A stretch of DNA of 64,000 nt from Lacicoccus halitifaciens. GTDB taxonomy: Bacteria > Bacillota > Bacilli > Staphylococcales > Salinicoccaceae. A program made the translations under genes and the position numbers. Positions 42,312 through 51,573 of this stretch are shown one piece after another (position 1 is the stretch's first letter; every line of letters begins with the position of its first letter). The DNA lies in contig NZ_JBDZDV010000007.1 in NCBI RefSeq assembly GCF_040544485.1, positions 62,001 through 126,000 of the forward strand, given 5' to 3'. The notes under the pieces were generated by a model. The model saw only the letters and a list, made by a program, of their open reading frames with translations. It was not told the origin of the DNA and made no database searches.

Positions 42312-44882
42312 TTATTCTATTAACATTCCAAACTTATATACTTTCCTTTCGATTTTTCTTTCAAGTTCTTTGAATAATTCTCTAAATTCATTCCATCCTA
42401 TGATTTTATACTTGTTAATTATTTTATATGTTTGATAAAAACCTGCATCCCAACGTTTTACGTTCCATTCTGGGTGTTCAAGATTCACTATATCTCTATA
42501 ATCAAATGCTTTTTCTGTTAGTTTTACAGCCTCATCGTAAACTCTTTGAGCTTCTGGTGATAACTTTCTATCATTTATTAAAGAATATACATATCGCTCT
42601 TCATGTTGAAATCTCAATTGCTCTTCAATCTCATTAAGGTATCGATCTTGCGCTAACTTCTTAATACGATCTTTACTCATATAAAACATTTCGTTTTTTA
42701 TTTCGTAAAAATCACCATTATATAAAACTTCTGCTTGGGATGATTGATAACTCGCAGTAATATTAAACAATGAATAAATAATACAATCATTAACGAAATC
42801 AGACCAAGCGGGAGTTCTCATCTCCACCTCATGAGGAGTTTTAAAGTTATCATTGTCATTCAACCAATTATGAGTGACAGATTTACGTGAAGCAAATGTT
42901 ACAGCAACACGCTCAAAATTATCTTTTGTAATAGATACTCCATTTGCTTTATAAGCTGAACCACTGTATATAACTACATCTCTTTGTGAATTATAGACAT
43001 TATTGGCTACATTAACAAAATATCCGAAAGCATCACTGAGTAACTTACCTCTATGAGCTTTAGATTCGTTAACGTTAAAAATTGAACTAAACTGTGGATA
43101 AGGAGCAGCCTTATAATCTCGTCGGCCTTTAGTTGGTTCTCTTAACCATTCTGATAAAAAATCTTCCTGTCCTACCATTCTTATAGTTTTATTACCGATT
43201 TTTTTAATTCCTTCCGGAGTTAAATGCTCTACTGACATTTTGAATTCTCTTTCAAAATCCTCTACCGACATGCTTCGAGCACTATATATACTAAAAGTTA
43301 CAGCCCAAATATCAGTTACATCAGAGAACTCCCCAGATTTAAGTAACATACCATCTTTAAATTTAAATTGCTCAAACAACCTTTGATTAAATTTTTCCCA
43401 ATAAGAGCCCCCATTTAGAAATGTTGGTTTACTAAAAAATGCAATATGAACATTGGAAAGCTTGAAATCTTTTTTTAATTTTAATATTCTGTAAAAAAAT
43501 TGTGCATAAAGTTGTTGTGAGGCTGAACCTAATTTATCCTCTTTCATTATTTCATTAATTCGAGTTTTTGCTGTTCCTTGTTTTGAAGTGCCTTTTGCGC
43601 CGGCATCATTGGCGGTTGCATAAGGAGGATTGGCAAAGAACACTATGGGCTTATCATTTTGTAGAGCTTGGAATAATTCTTTTGGCATCTTTAAATCAAA
43701 TAGGTTTAAATCTGGTTTAATATCTATATCATCATTTAAAAAGTCATATTGAAACGATATACTATCTCTATTGTAAGCATCCGCCATATTCAATTCTTCT
43801 TGGAACAATGTTGATGAATATAATTCTTTAAATTGATAGTCACGTGTTAAATTTTTAGTGCCGCATGCTGGATCCCACACGACATACTCATTACGCCAAT
43901 TTTTACCCAACTGTTGTTCAATCAAGGTATGTGCCTTATCTGCCCAGACTGTCGGTGTCCAAAAATCACCACTGTATCGTCTTTCAGTTTCTTCAATCAA
44001 CTGATCAGCAATCGCTTTTATCGTATCTTTTTCTTCTATAGTATATTTCCGTTCATACCTTGTGAAAAATGAACTATACGCTGTTGTATCTAGCTTTACT
44101 TCGTTGCCATCCGGTAGTTTAAGTGTGTTCTTTTTTCTTGGTACTGGATAAATATCAGGATTCCCGAGGATTGATTGGATAAAAATTTGTACAAGTAAAT
44201 GAGGTTGTTTTTTGGGGTCTAAACCGACCTTCACTTTTCTATCCTCTGCGAACAGCATCCTGACAAATTCCTCAAAGACCACACGTAAATTTGCTTCATT
44301 CACACGAATTTTGTATACTACACCATCATTAATAACCAAACTATCAATTGCATTTAAAACATCGTTAATATCAAAATTAGGGGTTCTAATATCAAATATA
44401 AAAGATGAGAGATTAGGATCCTCAATCAATTTTCGAAGTAAGTCGGTATTTACAAAACCTGCATTACTCGGTGCAATAGCCCAGTTATAATCCTCTTTTA
44501 AATAGTGATAAAGTACTGGAGCATATACAACAAACATTTCTTCTTCATCACCACTAAATATAACATTAGGTAACTCATCACCATGAATTTCAAATCTTTT
44601 TAAATAGTATAGAACCTGTGCAATGATCCTTGCTCTTGTAGAAACGTCGGTGAGTGAGGTCCCACTTTTAAATTCCATTAACATTCTCAACGTTAGGACT
44701 AATCCATGAGTATGTAAATAACCATCACTACCAAATTGATTATTAATTATAGCTTTTGGGTCCCCACTAACAAATCGTTTATGAAAAATTCTTTTATATG
44801 CCGCTTGTATGTCTTCTTCATTTTTAGCATTCTTCAATGAACGCTTAAATTCTGCATTATCTTTTTTTGTTATCTTCGCCAT
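42312..44882 (-). CDS. Large solitary N6-adenine DNA methyltransferase
   Basis: About 856 residues from ATG 44882 (AAGGGGAG 8 nt upstream; the TTG at 44888 is too close to it). The AdoMet motif is VVWDPACGTKNLTRDY at about 340-355. The catalytic NPPY is in IVFFANPPYATAND at about 418-431. This order is that of gamma-class adenine methyltransferases of type I, IIG or orphan type. The N-terminal 300 residues and C-terminal 300 residues match nothing I can name; no PD-ExK or HNH nuclease motif was evident. Codon use is clearly AT-rich compared with both neighbours, which suggests transfer. No separate restriction gene is nearby. It could be an orphan methylase, a type IIG enzyme or part of a phage-defence system. 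Confidence 0.75.
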   Translation of the reverse strand: MAKITKKDNAEFKRSLKNAKNEEDIQAAYKRIFHKRFVSGDPKAIINNQFGSDGYLHTHGLVLTLRMLMEFKSGTSLTDVSTRARIIAQVLYYLKRFEIHGDELPNVIFSGDEEEMFVVYAPVLYHYLKEDYNWAIAPSNAGFVNTDLLRKLIEDPNLSSFIFDIRTPNFDINDVLNAIDSLVINDGVVYKIRVNEANLRVVFEEFVRMLFAEDRKVKVGLDPKKQPHLLVQIFIQSILGNPDIYPVPRKKNTLKLPDGNEVKLDTTAYSSFFTRYERKYTIEEKDTIKAIADQLIEETERRYSGDFWTPTVWADKAHTLIEQQLGKNWRNEYVVWDPACGTKNLTRDYQFKELYSSTLFQEELNMADAYNRDSISFQYDFLNDDIDIKPDLNLFDLKMPKELFQALQNDKPIVFFANPPYATANDAGAKGTSKQGTAKTRINEIMKEDKLGSASQQLYAQFFYRILKLKKDFKLSNVHIAFFSKPTFLNGGSYWEKFNQRLFEQFKFKDGMLLKSGEFSDVTDIWAVTFSIYSARSMSVEDFEREFKMSVEHLTPEGIKKIGNKTIRMVGQEDFLSEWLREPTKGRRDYKAAPYPQFSSIFNVNESKAHRGKLLSDAFGYFVNVANNVYNSQRDVVIYSGSAYKANGVSITKDNFERVAVTFASRKSVTHNWLNDNDNFKTPHEVEMRTPAWSDFVNDCIIYSLFNITASYQSSQAEVLYNGDFYEIKNEMFYMSKDRIKKLAQDRYLNEIEEQLRFQHEERYVYSLINDRKLSPEAQRVYDEAVKLTEKAFDYRDIVNLEHPEWNVKRWDAGFYQTYKIINKYKIIGWNEFRELFKELERKIERKVYKFGMLIE

Positions 44883-45050
44883 AATCAAAACTCCCCTTCA
44901 CTCAATTTTCCCTTAATTACTATCGTAAGCATTTAAAGTCTTTTTCTCAACATTTTCTTATCTCTCTGATCTTTTCAAGTACACACTGGAGCCACTATCT
45001 ATTTTCCAGTATAATGGTATGTAAACTTATAACCCGATAGGACTGATTCC

Positions 45051-45815
45051 ATGTGTTTGATCAATTTCCAGCTGAACAGCCACAGCAGATACAAGCTCGT
45101 CATGGCGGCAAACCGTGATGAGGAGTACAGCCGTCCGACGGAAGCGGCGCATTTCTGGGAGGATCACCCCAATCTGCTCGGCGGGCGCGACCTCCGGGGC
45201 ATGGGCACATGGCTCGGCATCACAAAGGATGGCAGGTTTTCCGCACTCACCAATGTCCGGAACACTAAAGAACTCCTCTCCACCCATTCAAAGTCACGCG
45301 GACACCTGGTCAGGGAATTTTTGACCGGCGATGATCAGCCGGAGGAATATTTGAAGAAAGTCGCAGAAGAAGGCGGAGATTACGCCGGCTTCAACCTGCT
45401 CGTCGGCAATAAGGATGGTTTATACTACTTGAATAATTATGACAACGAAGTCGTCCGGGTCGAAGACGGGGTGCACGGTCTTTCCAACCACCATCTCGAC
45501 ACGCCGTGGCCGAAAGTCGTCAAGGGCAGGGACGGTCTGAAGTCCGTTATGGAAGATCGGGATGCGGATATCGAAGCACTGTTCAGACTGCTCCGGGATG
45601 ACGAGACCGCAGATTCAGGATTGCCGGACACCGGCCTTTCAAAAGCGCTTGAACGGGAGTTATCCCCGCTCTTCATCAATATGGATAAATACGGCACAAG
45701 GTGCTCGACCGTCATATTAATCGATCAGTCGGATAAGGTAACGTTTGTCGAAAGGACTTATGAAGAGGGGGAAGAAGCCGGCGAAGTGAAATATGAATTC
45801 ACACTCGAGGGTTAA
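45051..45815 (+). CDS. NRDE (TANGO2-like) family protein
   Basis: A 254-residue protein starting MCLINFQLNSHSRYKLVMAANRDE, with the Cys2 nucleophile position and the Asn-Arg-Asp-Glu signature of the NRDE/TANGO2 family. It continues with LLGGRDLRGMGTWLGITKDGRFSALTNVR and a C-terminal RCSTVILID. Bacterial members have no firmly established function; heme handling has been proposed for animal TANGO2. A TATAAT box at 45010-45015 lies 35 bp upstream. It is followed by a terminator. Confidence 0.88.
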   Translation: MCLINFQLNSHSRYKLVMAANRDEEYSRPTEAAHFWEDHPNLLGGRDLRGMGTWLGITKDGRFSALTNVRNTKELLSTHSKSRGHLVREFLTGDDQPEEYLKKVAEEGGDYAGFNLLVGNKDGLYYLNNYDNEVVRVEDGVHGLSNHHLDTPWPKVVKGRDGLKSVMEDRDADIEALFRLLRDDETADSGLPDTGLSKALERELSPLFINMDKYGTRCSTVILIDQSDKVTFVERTYEEGEEAGEVKYEFTLEG

Positions 45816-45830
45816 AAAAGGCATTTTTAT

Positions 45831-45860
45831 ACCACGCATGAAAGCCATGCGTGGTTTTTG
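45831..45860. terminator. Terminator after the NRDE gene
   Basis: The 10-bp stem ACCACGCATG / CATGCGTGGT, with a 5-nt loop, is followed by TTTTT. Confidence 0.88.
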
Positions 45861-45894
45861 ATTTCATCTTCATTTTTCGGTTGGGAACGCTCAA

Positions 45895-45969
45895 TTATAT
45901 CAGCCCAATTAAGGATAGTACTGCTGCAATGACGACAATAAGACCGATAATATATATAATACTTCTCAT
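45895..45969 (-). CDS. 24-residue single-helix membrane peptide
   Basis: A very short frame, ATG 45969 to TAA 45895, is preceded by a strong AGGAGG 8-9 nt upstream. The peptide is almost entirely hydrophobic (MRSIIYIIGLIVVIAAVLSL and four more residues), with one Arg at position 2. It is one predicted transmembrane helix with the N-terminus inside. The strong ribosome binding site and clean hydrophobic pattern suggest a real product. Function is unknown; type I toxin-like or small regulatory membrane peptides are possibilities. Confidence 0.55.
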   Translation of the reverse strand: MRSIIYIIGLIVVIAAVLSLIGLI

Positions 45970-46046
45970 TTTTTACGCCTCCTATAAAAATTTGTCACAT
46001 CTTTCATACTATCTTTTACCCCCGGGTTACCGGTGTAAACATCCAA

Positions 46047-47498
46047 TTAAAAAGTTGATGTGCCCAGATTTTCCTGTATCCTGTATAAAATATTCTTCCA
46101 CCATATATCTTCACTGTGCACCTCATAATCGGACGTGTACGTCCCCTCCTCGTTATTCCAGATGCGCTCATAATATGCCGTCAGTTCCTGCATCACTTCA
46201 GAATCTTTGCTTCCGGTTACGACGAGGTTCGTCTCAAGGTTGTAGTCATCGAGGTTGCGCCTTGTAAAATTCGTGGTCCCGGCGGTCACGGTGATGCCCT
46301 CATCAGTCTCCGCTATCATGAATTTTGCATGATACTGCTCCCCGTGCGATTCATACCAGCGGATTTCAGGCGGATGATCATGATCCATCAGCTCAGCGGC
46401 CACGGGCTTGTTCGGAATCCCTATCTTTTCATTGCCGAAGGCATCCTGATTCACATCCAGCACCATCTGCACTTCAACACCGCGGTCCAGGGCATCTTTC
46501 AACGCCTGGATCACATCCCTGTCGGATATATAGAAGATGCCTGTGCGGATTGCGTCCCCCGCCCCGGTCCCTTCGATCATCTCAAGCATCTGTGCCTTGA
46601 TTCTGCTTTCGGTGACGAGCTGTACTTCATATTCGCCGGTATCATCATCCATGTCGATATCAAATCCGTCGAACACCTCAGTATCCACACCTGCCATATC
46701 AAGTACTGCGCGCTCGCTCACCATAAGATCTTCAAGGACCGGACCGCCGACTTTGAAGGCAGTGTTGGAATGGTAGAAACTCGCATCATGCGGATTCGCC
46801 GACGTTATGATCGCAGTACGCTCATTCATGATGGTCTTCCTGTGGTTCGCCTTGAAATTGAGAAGGCTGAAATAAGAACGCAGGTTCACTTCCGGACCTT
46901 CAGGCCTCAATACATTGGGCAGCCAGCCCGCCTGCGAATCACCGAACCACTGCAGATACACCCTGTAGAAGCTTGAGTACAGCGGGTTCGAGTCCCGTAG
47001 CGGATCAAGGTCCGTCTGATGCACCTGTATGCCGGCCCGCTTCATATTTTCGATATGTGACGGCAGATAAGTCCGGTAAAAGGTGTTGATCGGGTCCGTG
47101 ATGAAAATGATCTCAATGTCCGGATTCTGCTCCTTCTTCCGGATCAGAGTATCCGATAATTCCTGCGAGAGCTGCGGGAAATCAAGCTCGGGATCCCCAT
47201 GATCATAGTCATCATTGAATAAAAACATGTCGAGCAGCAGGAAGTCCTCCGCTTCCTCGATCATAAGGAAAATTTCATCGAAAATTTCCTGTTCGTGCAC
47301 CTCTTCCCCTGTCTCGTCCGCATACGTCAAATCGTACAGGAACTCCAACGAATCGGTGTTGTAGACTTCGCTCTCATATGTGATGTTCTCAGGTGTGTCC
47401 CTGAAATAGATGAAAAGGCCGGCAATCAAAGGTATGATGATGAAAAAAACCAGTATCAGCCCGCCGAGCATCATAAGAAACCTTCTTTTTTTCTTCAT
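46047..47498 (-). CDS. Membrane-anchored phospholipase D-like protein
   Basis: A 483-residue protein. An N-terminal transmembrane helix follows MKKKRR (residues 8-32). Two PLD-type HxK motifs are NHRKTIMNERTAIITSANP and YHAKFMIAETDEGITVTAGTTN. The first lacks the usual Asp after the Lys (Asn-Glu there). The arrangement resembles cardiolipin synthases, but the N-terminal membrane anchor is single. It probably acts on phospholipids or phosphodiesters on the outer side of the membrane. Its start overlaps the RDD gene stop by 4 bp. Confidence 0.83.
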   Translation of the reverse strand: MKKKRRFLMMLGGLILVFFIIIPLIAGLFIYFRDTPENITYESEVYNTDSLEFLYDLTYADETGEEVHEQEIFDEIFLMIEEAEDFLLLDMFLFNDDYDHGDPELDFPQLSQELSDTLIRKKEQNPDIEIIFITDPINTFYRTYLPSHIENMKRAGIQVHQTDLDPLRDSNPLYSSFYRVYLQWFGDSQAGWLPNVLRPEGPEVNLRSYFSLLNFKANHRKTIMNERTAIITSANPHDASFYHSNTAFKVGGPVLEDLMVSERAVLDMAGVDTEVFDGFDIDMDDDTGEYEVQLVTESRIKAQMLEMIEGTGAGDAIRTGIFYISDRDVIQALKDALDRGVEVQMVLDVNQDAFGNEKIGIPNKPVAAELMDHDHPPEIRWYESHGEQYHAKFMIAETDEGITVTAGTTNFTRRNLDDYNLETNLVVTGSKDSEVMQELTAYYERIWNNEEGTYTSDYEVHSEDIWWKNILYRIQENLGTSTF

Positions 47499-48007
47499 GA
47501 TCCGACCCTCCCCGCGACCACTTCCGCACCGGCAATCATATCCGGCAGGTGCCTGTGATCATTTCTGAAGAGCACCATCAATACATAAACTCCCGCGAGT
47601 ACAAATCCCGCATTTCCCACCATGAACCAGGATACGGAATAATCCTGATACATTGCACGGATCACGCCGGTATGGCCGATATGCCACGGCAAGAACTTGA
47701 ATGCATTCCGGAGCAGGCTTGAGGGGAGCAGGGGGGTTTTATTCCCGACTGCGAGCCCCGTCTTTTTCTTCCCGGGCGTCGCGTAAGGGTGCCTGGACTC
47801 CATATATGAAAACGCCAGGGTCACGGGCAGCACGGTCGTGAAAAATGCCATCAGATGCGCCGAGATTTCATTGAATTCCGGAATTTCATCAAAGAATAAA
47901 ATATAGATGACCGAAAAAGTGAGGAACAGTAAAATAAGGTAGACCCATATGATGATGTAATCGATCAGCAGTGCCAGAAACCGTTTTTTCAAATAAGATT
48001 TCTCCAT
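47495..48007 (-). CDS. RDD family membrane protein
   Basis: About 170 residues from ATG 48007 (GGAGG 8 nt upstream; the longer frame to 48046 has no site). The RDD pattern is KKRFLALLIDYIIIWVYLILL at the N-terminus, then ATPGKKKTGLAV, and HRHLPDMIAGAEVV at the C-terminus, with three to four hydrophobic segments. RDD proteins are often linked to ion or solute transport in halophiles, but specific activity is unknown. It is coupled (ATGA overlap) to the downstream PLD-like gene. Confidence 0.8.
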   Translation of the reverse strand: MEKSYLKKRFLALLIDYIIIWVYLILLFLTFSVIYILFFDEIPEFNEISAHLMAFFTTVLPVTLAFSYMESRHPYATPGKKKTGLAVGNKTPLLPSSLLRNAFKFLPWHIGHTGVIRAMYQDYSVSWFMVGNAGFVLAGVYVLMVLFRNDHRHLPDMIAGAEVVAGRVGS

Positions 48008-48058
48008 ATCGAAAACCTCCGGCCGTTTAGTTTCATTATACACCATCCGAAGCGGGCT

Positions 48059-49015
48059 TTAAATGATGAAACCGAGCATCAGTGCAGTCAGGGCCGCCAT
48101 GATCAGCATTTTCTTCTCAGTGGCTGTGACCGCTTCAACATCACGCTTATCCGTATCAAAAAGCATCAGTATCGTGATGATGATGAGAATGAGTGTGATG
48201 ATGCCAGCAAGCGGGCGGGTGAACGTCATGATGACGGCGAGCACACCGATGATGGCGAGGTACAGGACGGCAGGGAGATGTGCTGCGCGCCTGCCCCATC
48301 TGTTGGCCGCATAAAGCACACTCGTGTTCTTGACAGGTTTCGCCCTCTGATCTGCATCCATATCCGGAATATGGTGGACCATGACCCAGGCCATGCACCA
48401 GATTGCATTGATTGCGGCGTTGAACCATGCCCAGACCGGTATTGAATCGAGCATGATCCACGGCGCTGCAAGCCCCAGGGCAAGCATCGAAGGGAAAAGG
48501 CTCAGCCATTCACCGGCAAGCGGCTTATAGGCGAAGATGAACGGTCTCATGGAGTACGAGATCGCCCCCCACATGCCGAGGATTGTGAGGATGCCGAGCA
48601 CCGTATAACCGAAGATGAAGAACAAGACCGCCGCGAGAGCCATCACCGCTGTGAGCACCACACCGAAAAGTTTCAACTGTGCATAGGTGAACACCTTCGT
48701 CTGTATCACCCTGCTCCCGCCGGAAAGCACACCGGGGCTGTACTCATCCGTACCCGACTTGAAATCAGCGAGATCATTGACGATATGCGTCAACAGACCG
48801 TGCGTCAGAAAAGAACCGAGCAGCAGAATGCCGATCAGAATCAGCACATTGGTGTTACTGACCTCCGGATAAAATAAAATCAGCGGAATGGATGTTGAAA
48901 GTATTGTGACAAAACTTGAGAAGGCGACGGCCAGAATGCGTGACAGCATGCCGAACCCTTTTAAAAATTGCGTTTTCCCCTGCACTTGTATAACCCCTTT
49001 GTATTCGGACGTCAA
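48059..49015 (-). CDS. UbiA family prenyltransferase-like protein
   Basis: A 318-residue membrane protein with about eight hydrophobic segments. The first Asp-rich motif is IVNDLADFKSGTDEYSPG. GVLSGGSRVIQ follows, and the second motif is HHIPDMDADQRAKPVKNTSV. Both fit UbiA/MenA prenyltransferases, which join a polyprenyl chain to an aromatic acceptor such as dihydroxynaphthoate. It is not obviously the main menA gene, and its acceptor is unknown. It precedes the RDD gene by 51 bp. Confidence 0.8.
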   Translation of the reverse strand: MTSEYKGVIQVQGKTQFLKGFGMLSRILAVAFSSFVTILSTSIPLILFYPEVSNTNVLILIGILLLGSFLTHGLLTHIVNDLADFKSGTDEYSPGVLSGGSRVIQTKVFTYAQLKLFGVVLTAVMALAAVLFFIFGYTVLGILTILGMWGAISYSMRPFIFAYKPLAGEWLSLFPSMLALGLAAPWIMLDSIPVWAWFNAAINAIWCMAWVMVHHIPDMDADQRAKPVKNTSVLYAANRWGRRAAHLPAVLYLAIIGVLAVIMTFTRPLAGIITLILIIITILMLFDTDKRDVEAVTATEKKMLIMAALTALMLGFII

Positions 49016-49106
49016 TATTTTTTAGAATATTTAATCTTTCGTTGAGTATAACAAAAAATGGCCGGGGTGACTTATGATTATCGGTTTTAATCCGGGCCTG
49101 ATGAAA

Positions 49107-49140
49107 AATAAAAAGAACACATTTCTGTGTTCTTTTTATT
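49107..49140. terminator. Terminator of the pxp-acc operon
   Basis: The perfect 14-bp stem AATAAAAAGAACAC / GTGTTCTTTTTATT lies just downstream of pxpA. Confidence 0.85.
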
Positions 49141-49153
49141 ATATTTCTAAACT

Positions 49154-49915
49154 TCAGATCAGCTGCTTCACCGGAACAATTTCCACACCGGCATTCTCCA
49201 GTGCGGAAACAACGGATTTTGCAAGTTTCGGTGCATCCGGATTATCACCGTGGATGCAGATCGTCTCCACTTCCAACGATGCATCCTCACCATCGTGAGT
49301 GATGACCTTCTTCTCCTTCACCAAGCGCACGACACGTTCTGCCATCTTATCGAAATCATCAAGGTTCCTGCTTTTACGGGTGAGCACCAGACTGCCGTCA
49401 GCCGTATGTTCCCGGTCGGCATAGCCTTCTTTAGCGACAGGGATCCCCATCTTCACGGCTTCATCCAGCATAGCAGAGTTATTTACGGCAAAGACGATTG
49501 TATTCTTATCGATCTCTTCTATCGCTTCAAGAATCGCCCTTGCCACTTCATGGTCTTCCATCGCCTGCATATACATCGCACCGTGCGGTTTGCAGTGCTG
49601 TATGCTGACACCATTCGCCCTTGAGAATTCCCTTAAGGCGCCCATCTGATAAGTGACGAAGTCCTTCATCTCCGATGCAGTGCAGTCCATCCGCCTGCGG
49701 CCGAAACCGACGAGGTCAGGCAGGCCGGGATGTGCACCGATGCCCACACCATATTTTTTGGCGAGTGCTACAGTCTCCCGCATGACATGCGGGTCCCCAC
49801 TATGGAATCCGCACGCGATGTTCGCAGATGTGATGTATTTCATCATTTCTTCATCGTTGCCCTGCACATGTAAACCGAAACTTTCTCCCATATCACAATT
49901 AAGATCTATCTTCAT
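49154..49915 (-). CDS. pxpA: 5-oxoprolinase subunit A (LamB/YcsF family)
   Basis: About 253 residues from ATG 49915 (GGTGG 8 nt upstream). It shows the LamB/YcsF signature: KIDLNCDMGESFG at the N-terminus, SANIACGFHSGDPHVMRETV, GIGAHPGLPDLVGFGRR, then KPHGAMYMQAM. With PxpB and PxpC it hydrolyses 5-oxoproline (pyroglutamate) to glutamate using ATP in the cytoplasm. It is the last gene of the pxpB-pxpC-accB-accC-pxpA operon, 21 bp after accC. Confidence 0.93.
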   Translation of the reverse strand: MKIDLNCDMGESFGLHVQGNDEEMMKYITSANIACGFHSGDPHVMRETVALAKKYGVGIGAHPGLPDLVGFGRRRMDCTASEMKDFVTYQMGALREFSRANGVSIQHCKPHGAMYMQAMEDHEVARAILEAIEEIDKNTIVFAVNNSAMLDEAVKMGIPVAKEGYADREHTADGSLVLTRKSRNLDDFDKMAERVVRLVKEKKVITHDGEDASLEVETICIHGDNPDAPKLAKSVVSALENAGVEIVPVKQLI

Positions 49916-49936
49916 TCGATCCACCACCTTACAAAG

Positions 49937-51286
49937 TTAAATATTGAACTCATCGAGGAAATTCGTCGTATATTGGCCGGATGTGAATTGTTCAGCAGTC
50001 ATGATGTCCCTGAGCAGTGTCAGGTTCGTCGTGATCCCTTCAACTTTCATACCATCCAGCGCTGCCGTCATTTTACCGATTGCATCCTCCCGGTCTTCGC
50101 CATGAACGATAATTTTTCCTATCATTGCATCGTAAAATGGGGTGACCTGTGAACCTTCAACCACTCCAAAATCATATCTTGCGAGATCTTCTGACAGACT
50201 CAATTTAGTGATTTTCCCCGGCGACGGGAAATAAGTCTTAGGATCTTCTGCGTATAGCCGCGCTTCGATTGCATGACCAGAGCTGCTGATTTCCTCCTGA
50301 TCCATCGGCAGCGTTTCACCTGCTGCAATTCTGATTTGCCACTCCACCAGATCGAGTCCGGTGATTGCTTCGGTGACCGGGTGCTCTACCTGTAACCTTG
50401 TATTCATTTCTAGGAAATAAAAATTTCCCGAAGCATCAAAGATGAATTCCATCGTGCCGAGATTCCTGTAACCAAGATGTTCGACGCCGATGATTGCCGC
50501 TTCAAGAAGTTGCTTCCTCACTTCATCATTCAAAAACGGCGAAGGGGATTCTTCAACCACTTTTTGATGACGTCTCTGGACCGAGCATTCCCGTTCAAAC
50601 AGGTGAATTACATTGCCCTTTGAATCCGCTGCAATCTGCACTTCGATGTGCCGCGGTTCATAGATCCACTGTTCCAAAAATAATCTGTCATCGGAAAAGA
50701 AGTTTTCAGCCTGCTTCTTCGTTGTCTTGAATGCTGCTGCGAGCTCCTCCTTATTGTGGACTTTCTTCATGCCGATGCCGCCACCGCCCGCACTCGCCTT
50801 CAGCATCAATGGATATTCGAGTCCTTCGGCGACTTCCAGAGCCTCATCAATGGTATCCAGCTTTTTATCCGACCCCGGGACGACCGGTATGCCCGCTTCT
50901 TTCATCATCTGACGGGATTTCAGTTTACTGCCCATCACTTCCATCACATCCCTGTCGGGACCGATGAAGGTGATTCCGGCGTCCTCACAAAGTTCGACAA
51001 AACCTGAACTTTCGGATAAGAAGCCGTAGCCTGGATGCACCGCCTCCACATTCAGTTCTTTTGCTGCAGTGATAATTTTATCGATATTCAAATAACTCTT
51101 TTTAGCCGGCGCCTCTCCGACACAGACAGCTTCCTTCGCTTCTTTCACAAACGGTGCATCTTTGTCCGCTTCCGAATAGACTGCCACGGTATCGATGCCC
51201 ATGCGGTGACAGGTTCTGATGATCCTCAACGCGATTTCTCCACGGTTTGCGATTAATATTTTATTGAATAATGCCAATATGCCCAC
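49937..51286 (-). CDS. accC: Acetyl-CoA carboxylase biotin carboxylase subunit-like
   Basis: A 449-residue ATP-grasp biotin carboxylase. NKILIANRGEIALRIIRTC is at the N-terminus, VHPGYGFLSE follows, and the glycine-rich ASAGGGGIGMKKV binds ATP. ECSVQRRHQKVVEESPSP and FLEMNTRLQVEHPVTE form the catalytic and metal site. Located within the 5-oxoprolinase operon, it is a second, pathway-associated copy, as is common in Staphylococcus and Bacillus; the housekeeping accBC is presumably elsewhere. It carboxylates the biotin carrier encoded just upstream. Confidence 0.93.
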   Translation of the reverse strand: MGILALFNKILIANRGEIALRIIRTCHRMGIDTVAVYSEADKDAPFVKEAKEAVCVGEAPAKKSYLNIDKIITAAKELNVEAVHPGYGFLSESSGFVELCEDAGITFIGPDRDVMEVMGSKLKSRQMMKEAGIPVVPGSDKKLDTIDEALEVAEGLEYPLMLKASAGGGGIGMKKVHNKEELAAAFKTTKKQAENFFSDDRLFLEQWIYEPRHIEVQIAADSKGNVIHLFERECSVQRRHQKVVEESPSPFLNDEVRKQLLEAAIIGVEHLGYRNLGTMEFIFDASGNFYFLEMNTRLQVEHPVTEAITGLDLVEWQIRIAAGETLPMDQEEISSSGHAIEARLYAEDPKTYFPSPGKITKLSLSEDLARYDFGVVEGSQVTPFYDAMIGKIIVHGEDREDAIGKMTAALDGMKVEGITTNLTLLRDIMTAEQFTSGQYTTNFLDEFNI

Positions 51287-51304
51287 CTCATGAACTTTTT
51301 GCGT

Positions 51305-51553
51305 CTATTTTTGATTGATAACTGCGATTTCCTGACCTGCTTCAAGCATACCTTCTTCCTCAACTTTGAACTCGGCGATGATTCCCCCCGCTTCCGCTTT
51401 CAACTCATGAAAACTTTTCATGACTTCAACAAGTCCGATGATATCTCCTTCTTTAACTTCGTCCCCCTCGTTGACATATACATCTTCATCGGGGGATGGT
51501 CTGCGATAAAAAACTCCTGGAATCGGCGATAGTACTTTTACACTGTTACTCAT
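51305..51553 (-). CDS. Short biotin carboxyl carrier protein
   Basis: An 82-residue protein consisting only of the biotinyl domain: VLSPIPGVFYRRPSPDEDVY, VNEGDEVKEGDIIGLVEVMK and AEFKVEEEGMLEAGQEIAVI. The biotin-accepting Lys is in EVMKSFHEL; the usual residue after it is Met, here Ser. It lacks the Pro/Ala-rich linker of full AccB. It is coupled in the operon with the biotin carboxylase (18 bp downstream) and PxpC upstream. Confidence 0.88.
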   Translation of the reverse strand: MSNSVKVLSPIPGVFYRRPSPDEDVYVNEGDEVKEGDIIGLVEVMKSFHELKAEAGGIIAEFKVEEEGMLEAGQEIAVINQK

Positions 51554-51573
51554 TATTTTTTCCTCCCTGTTTA

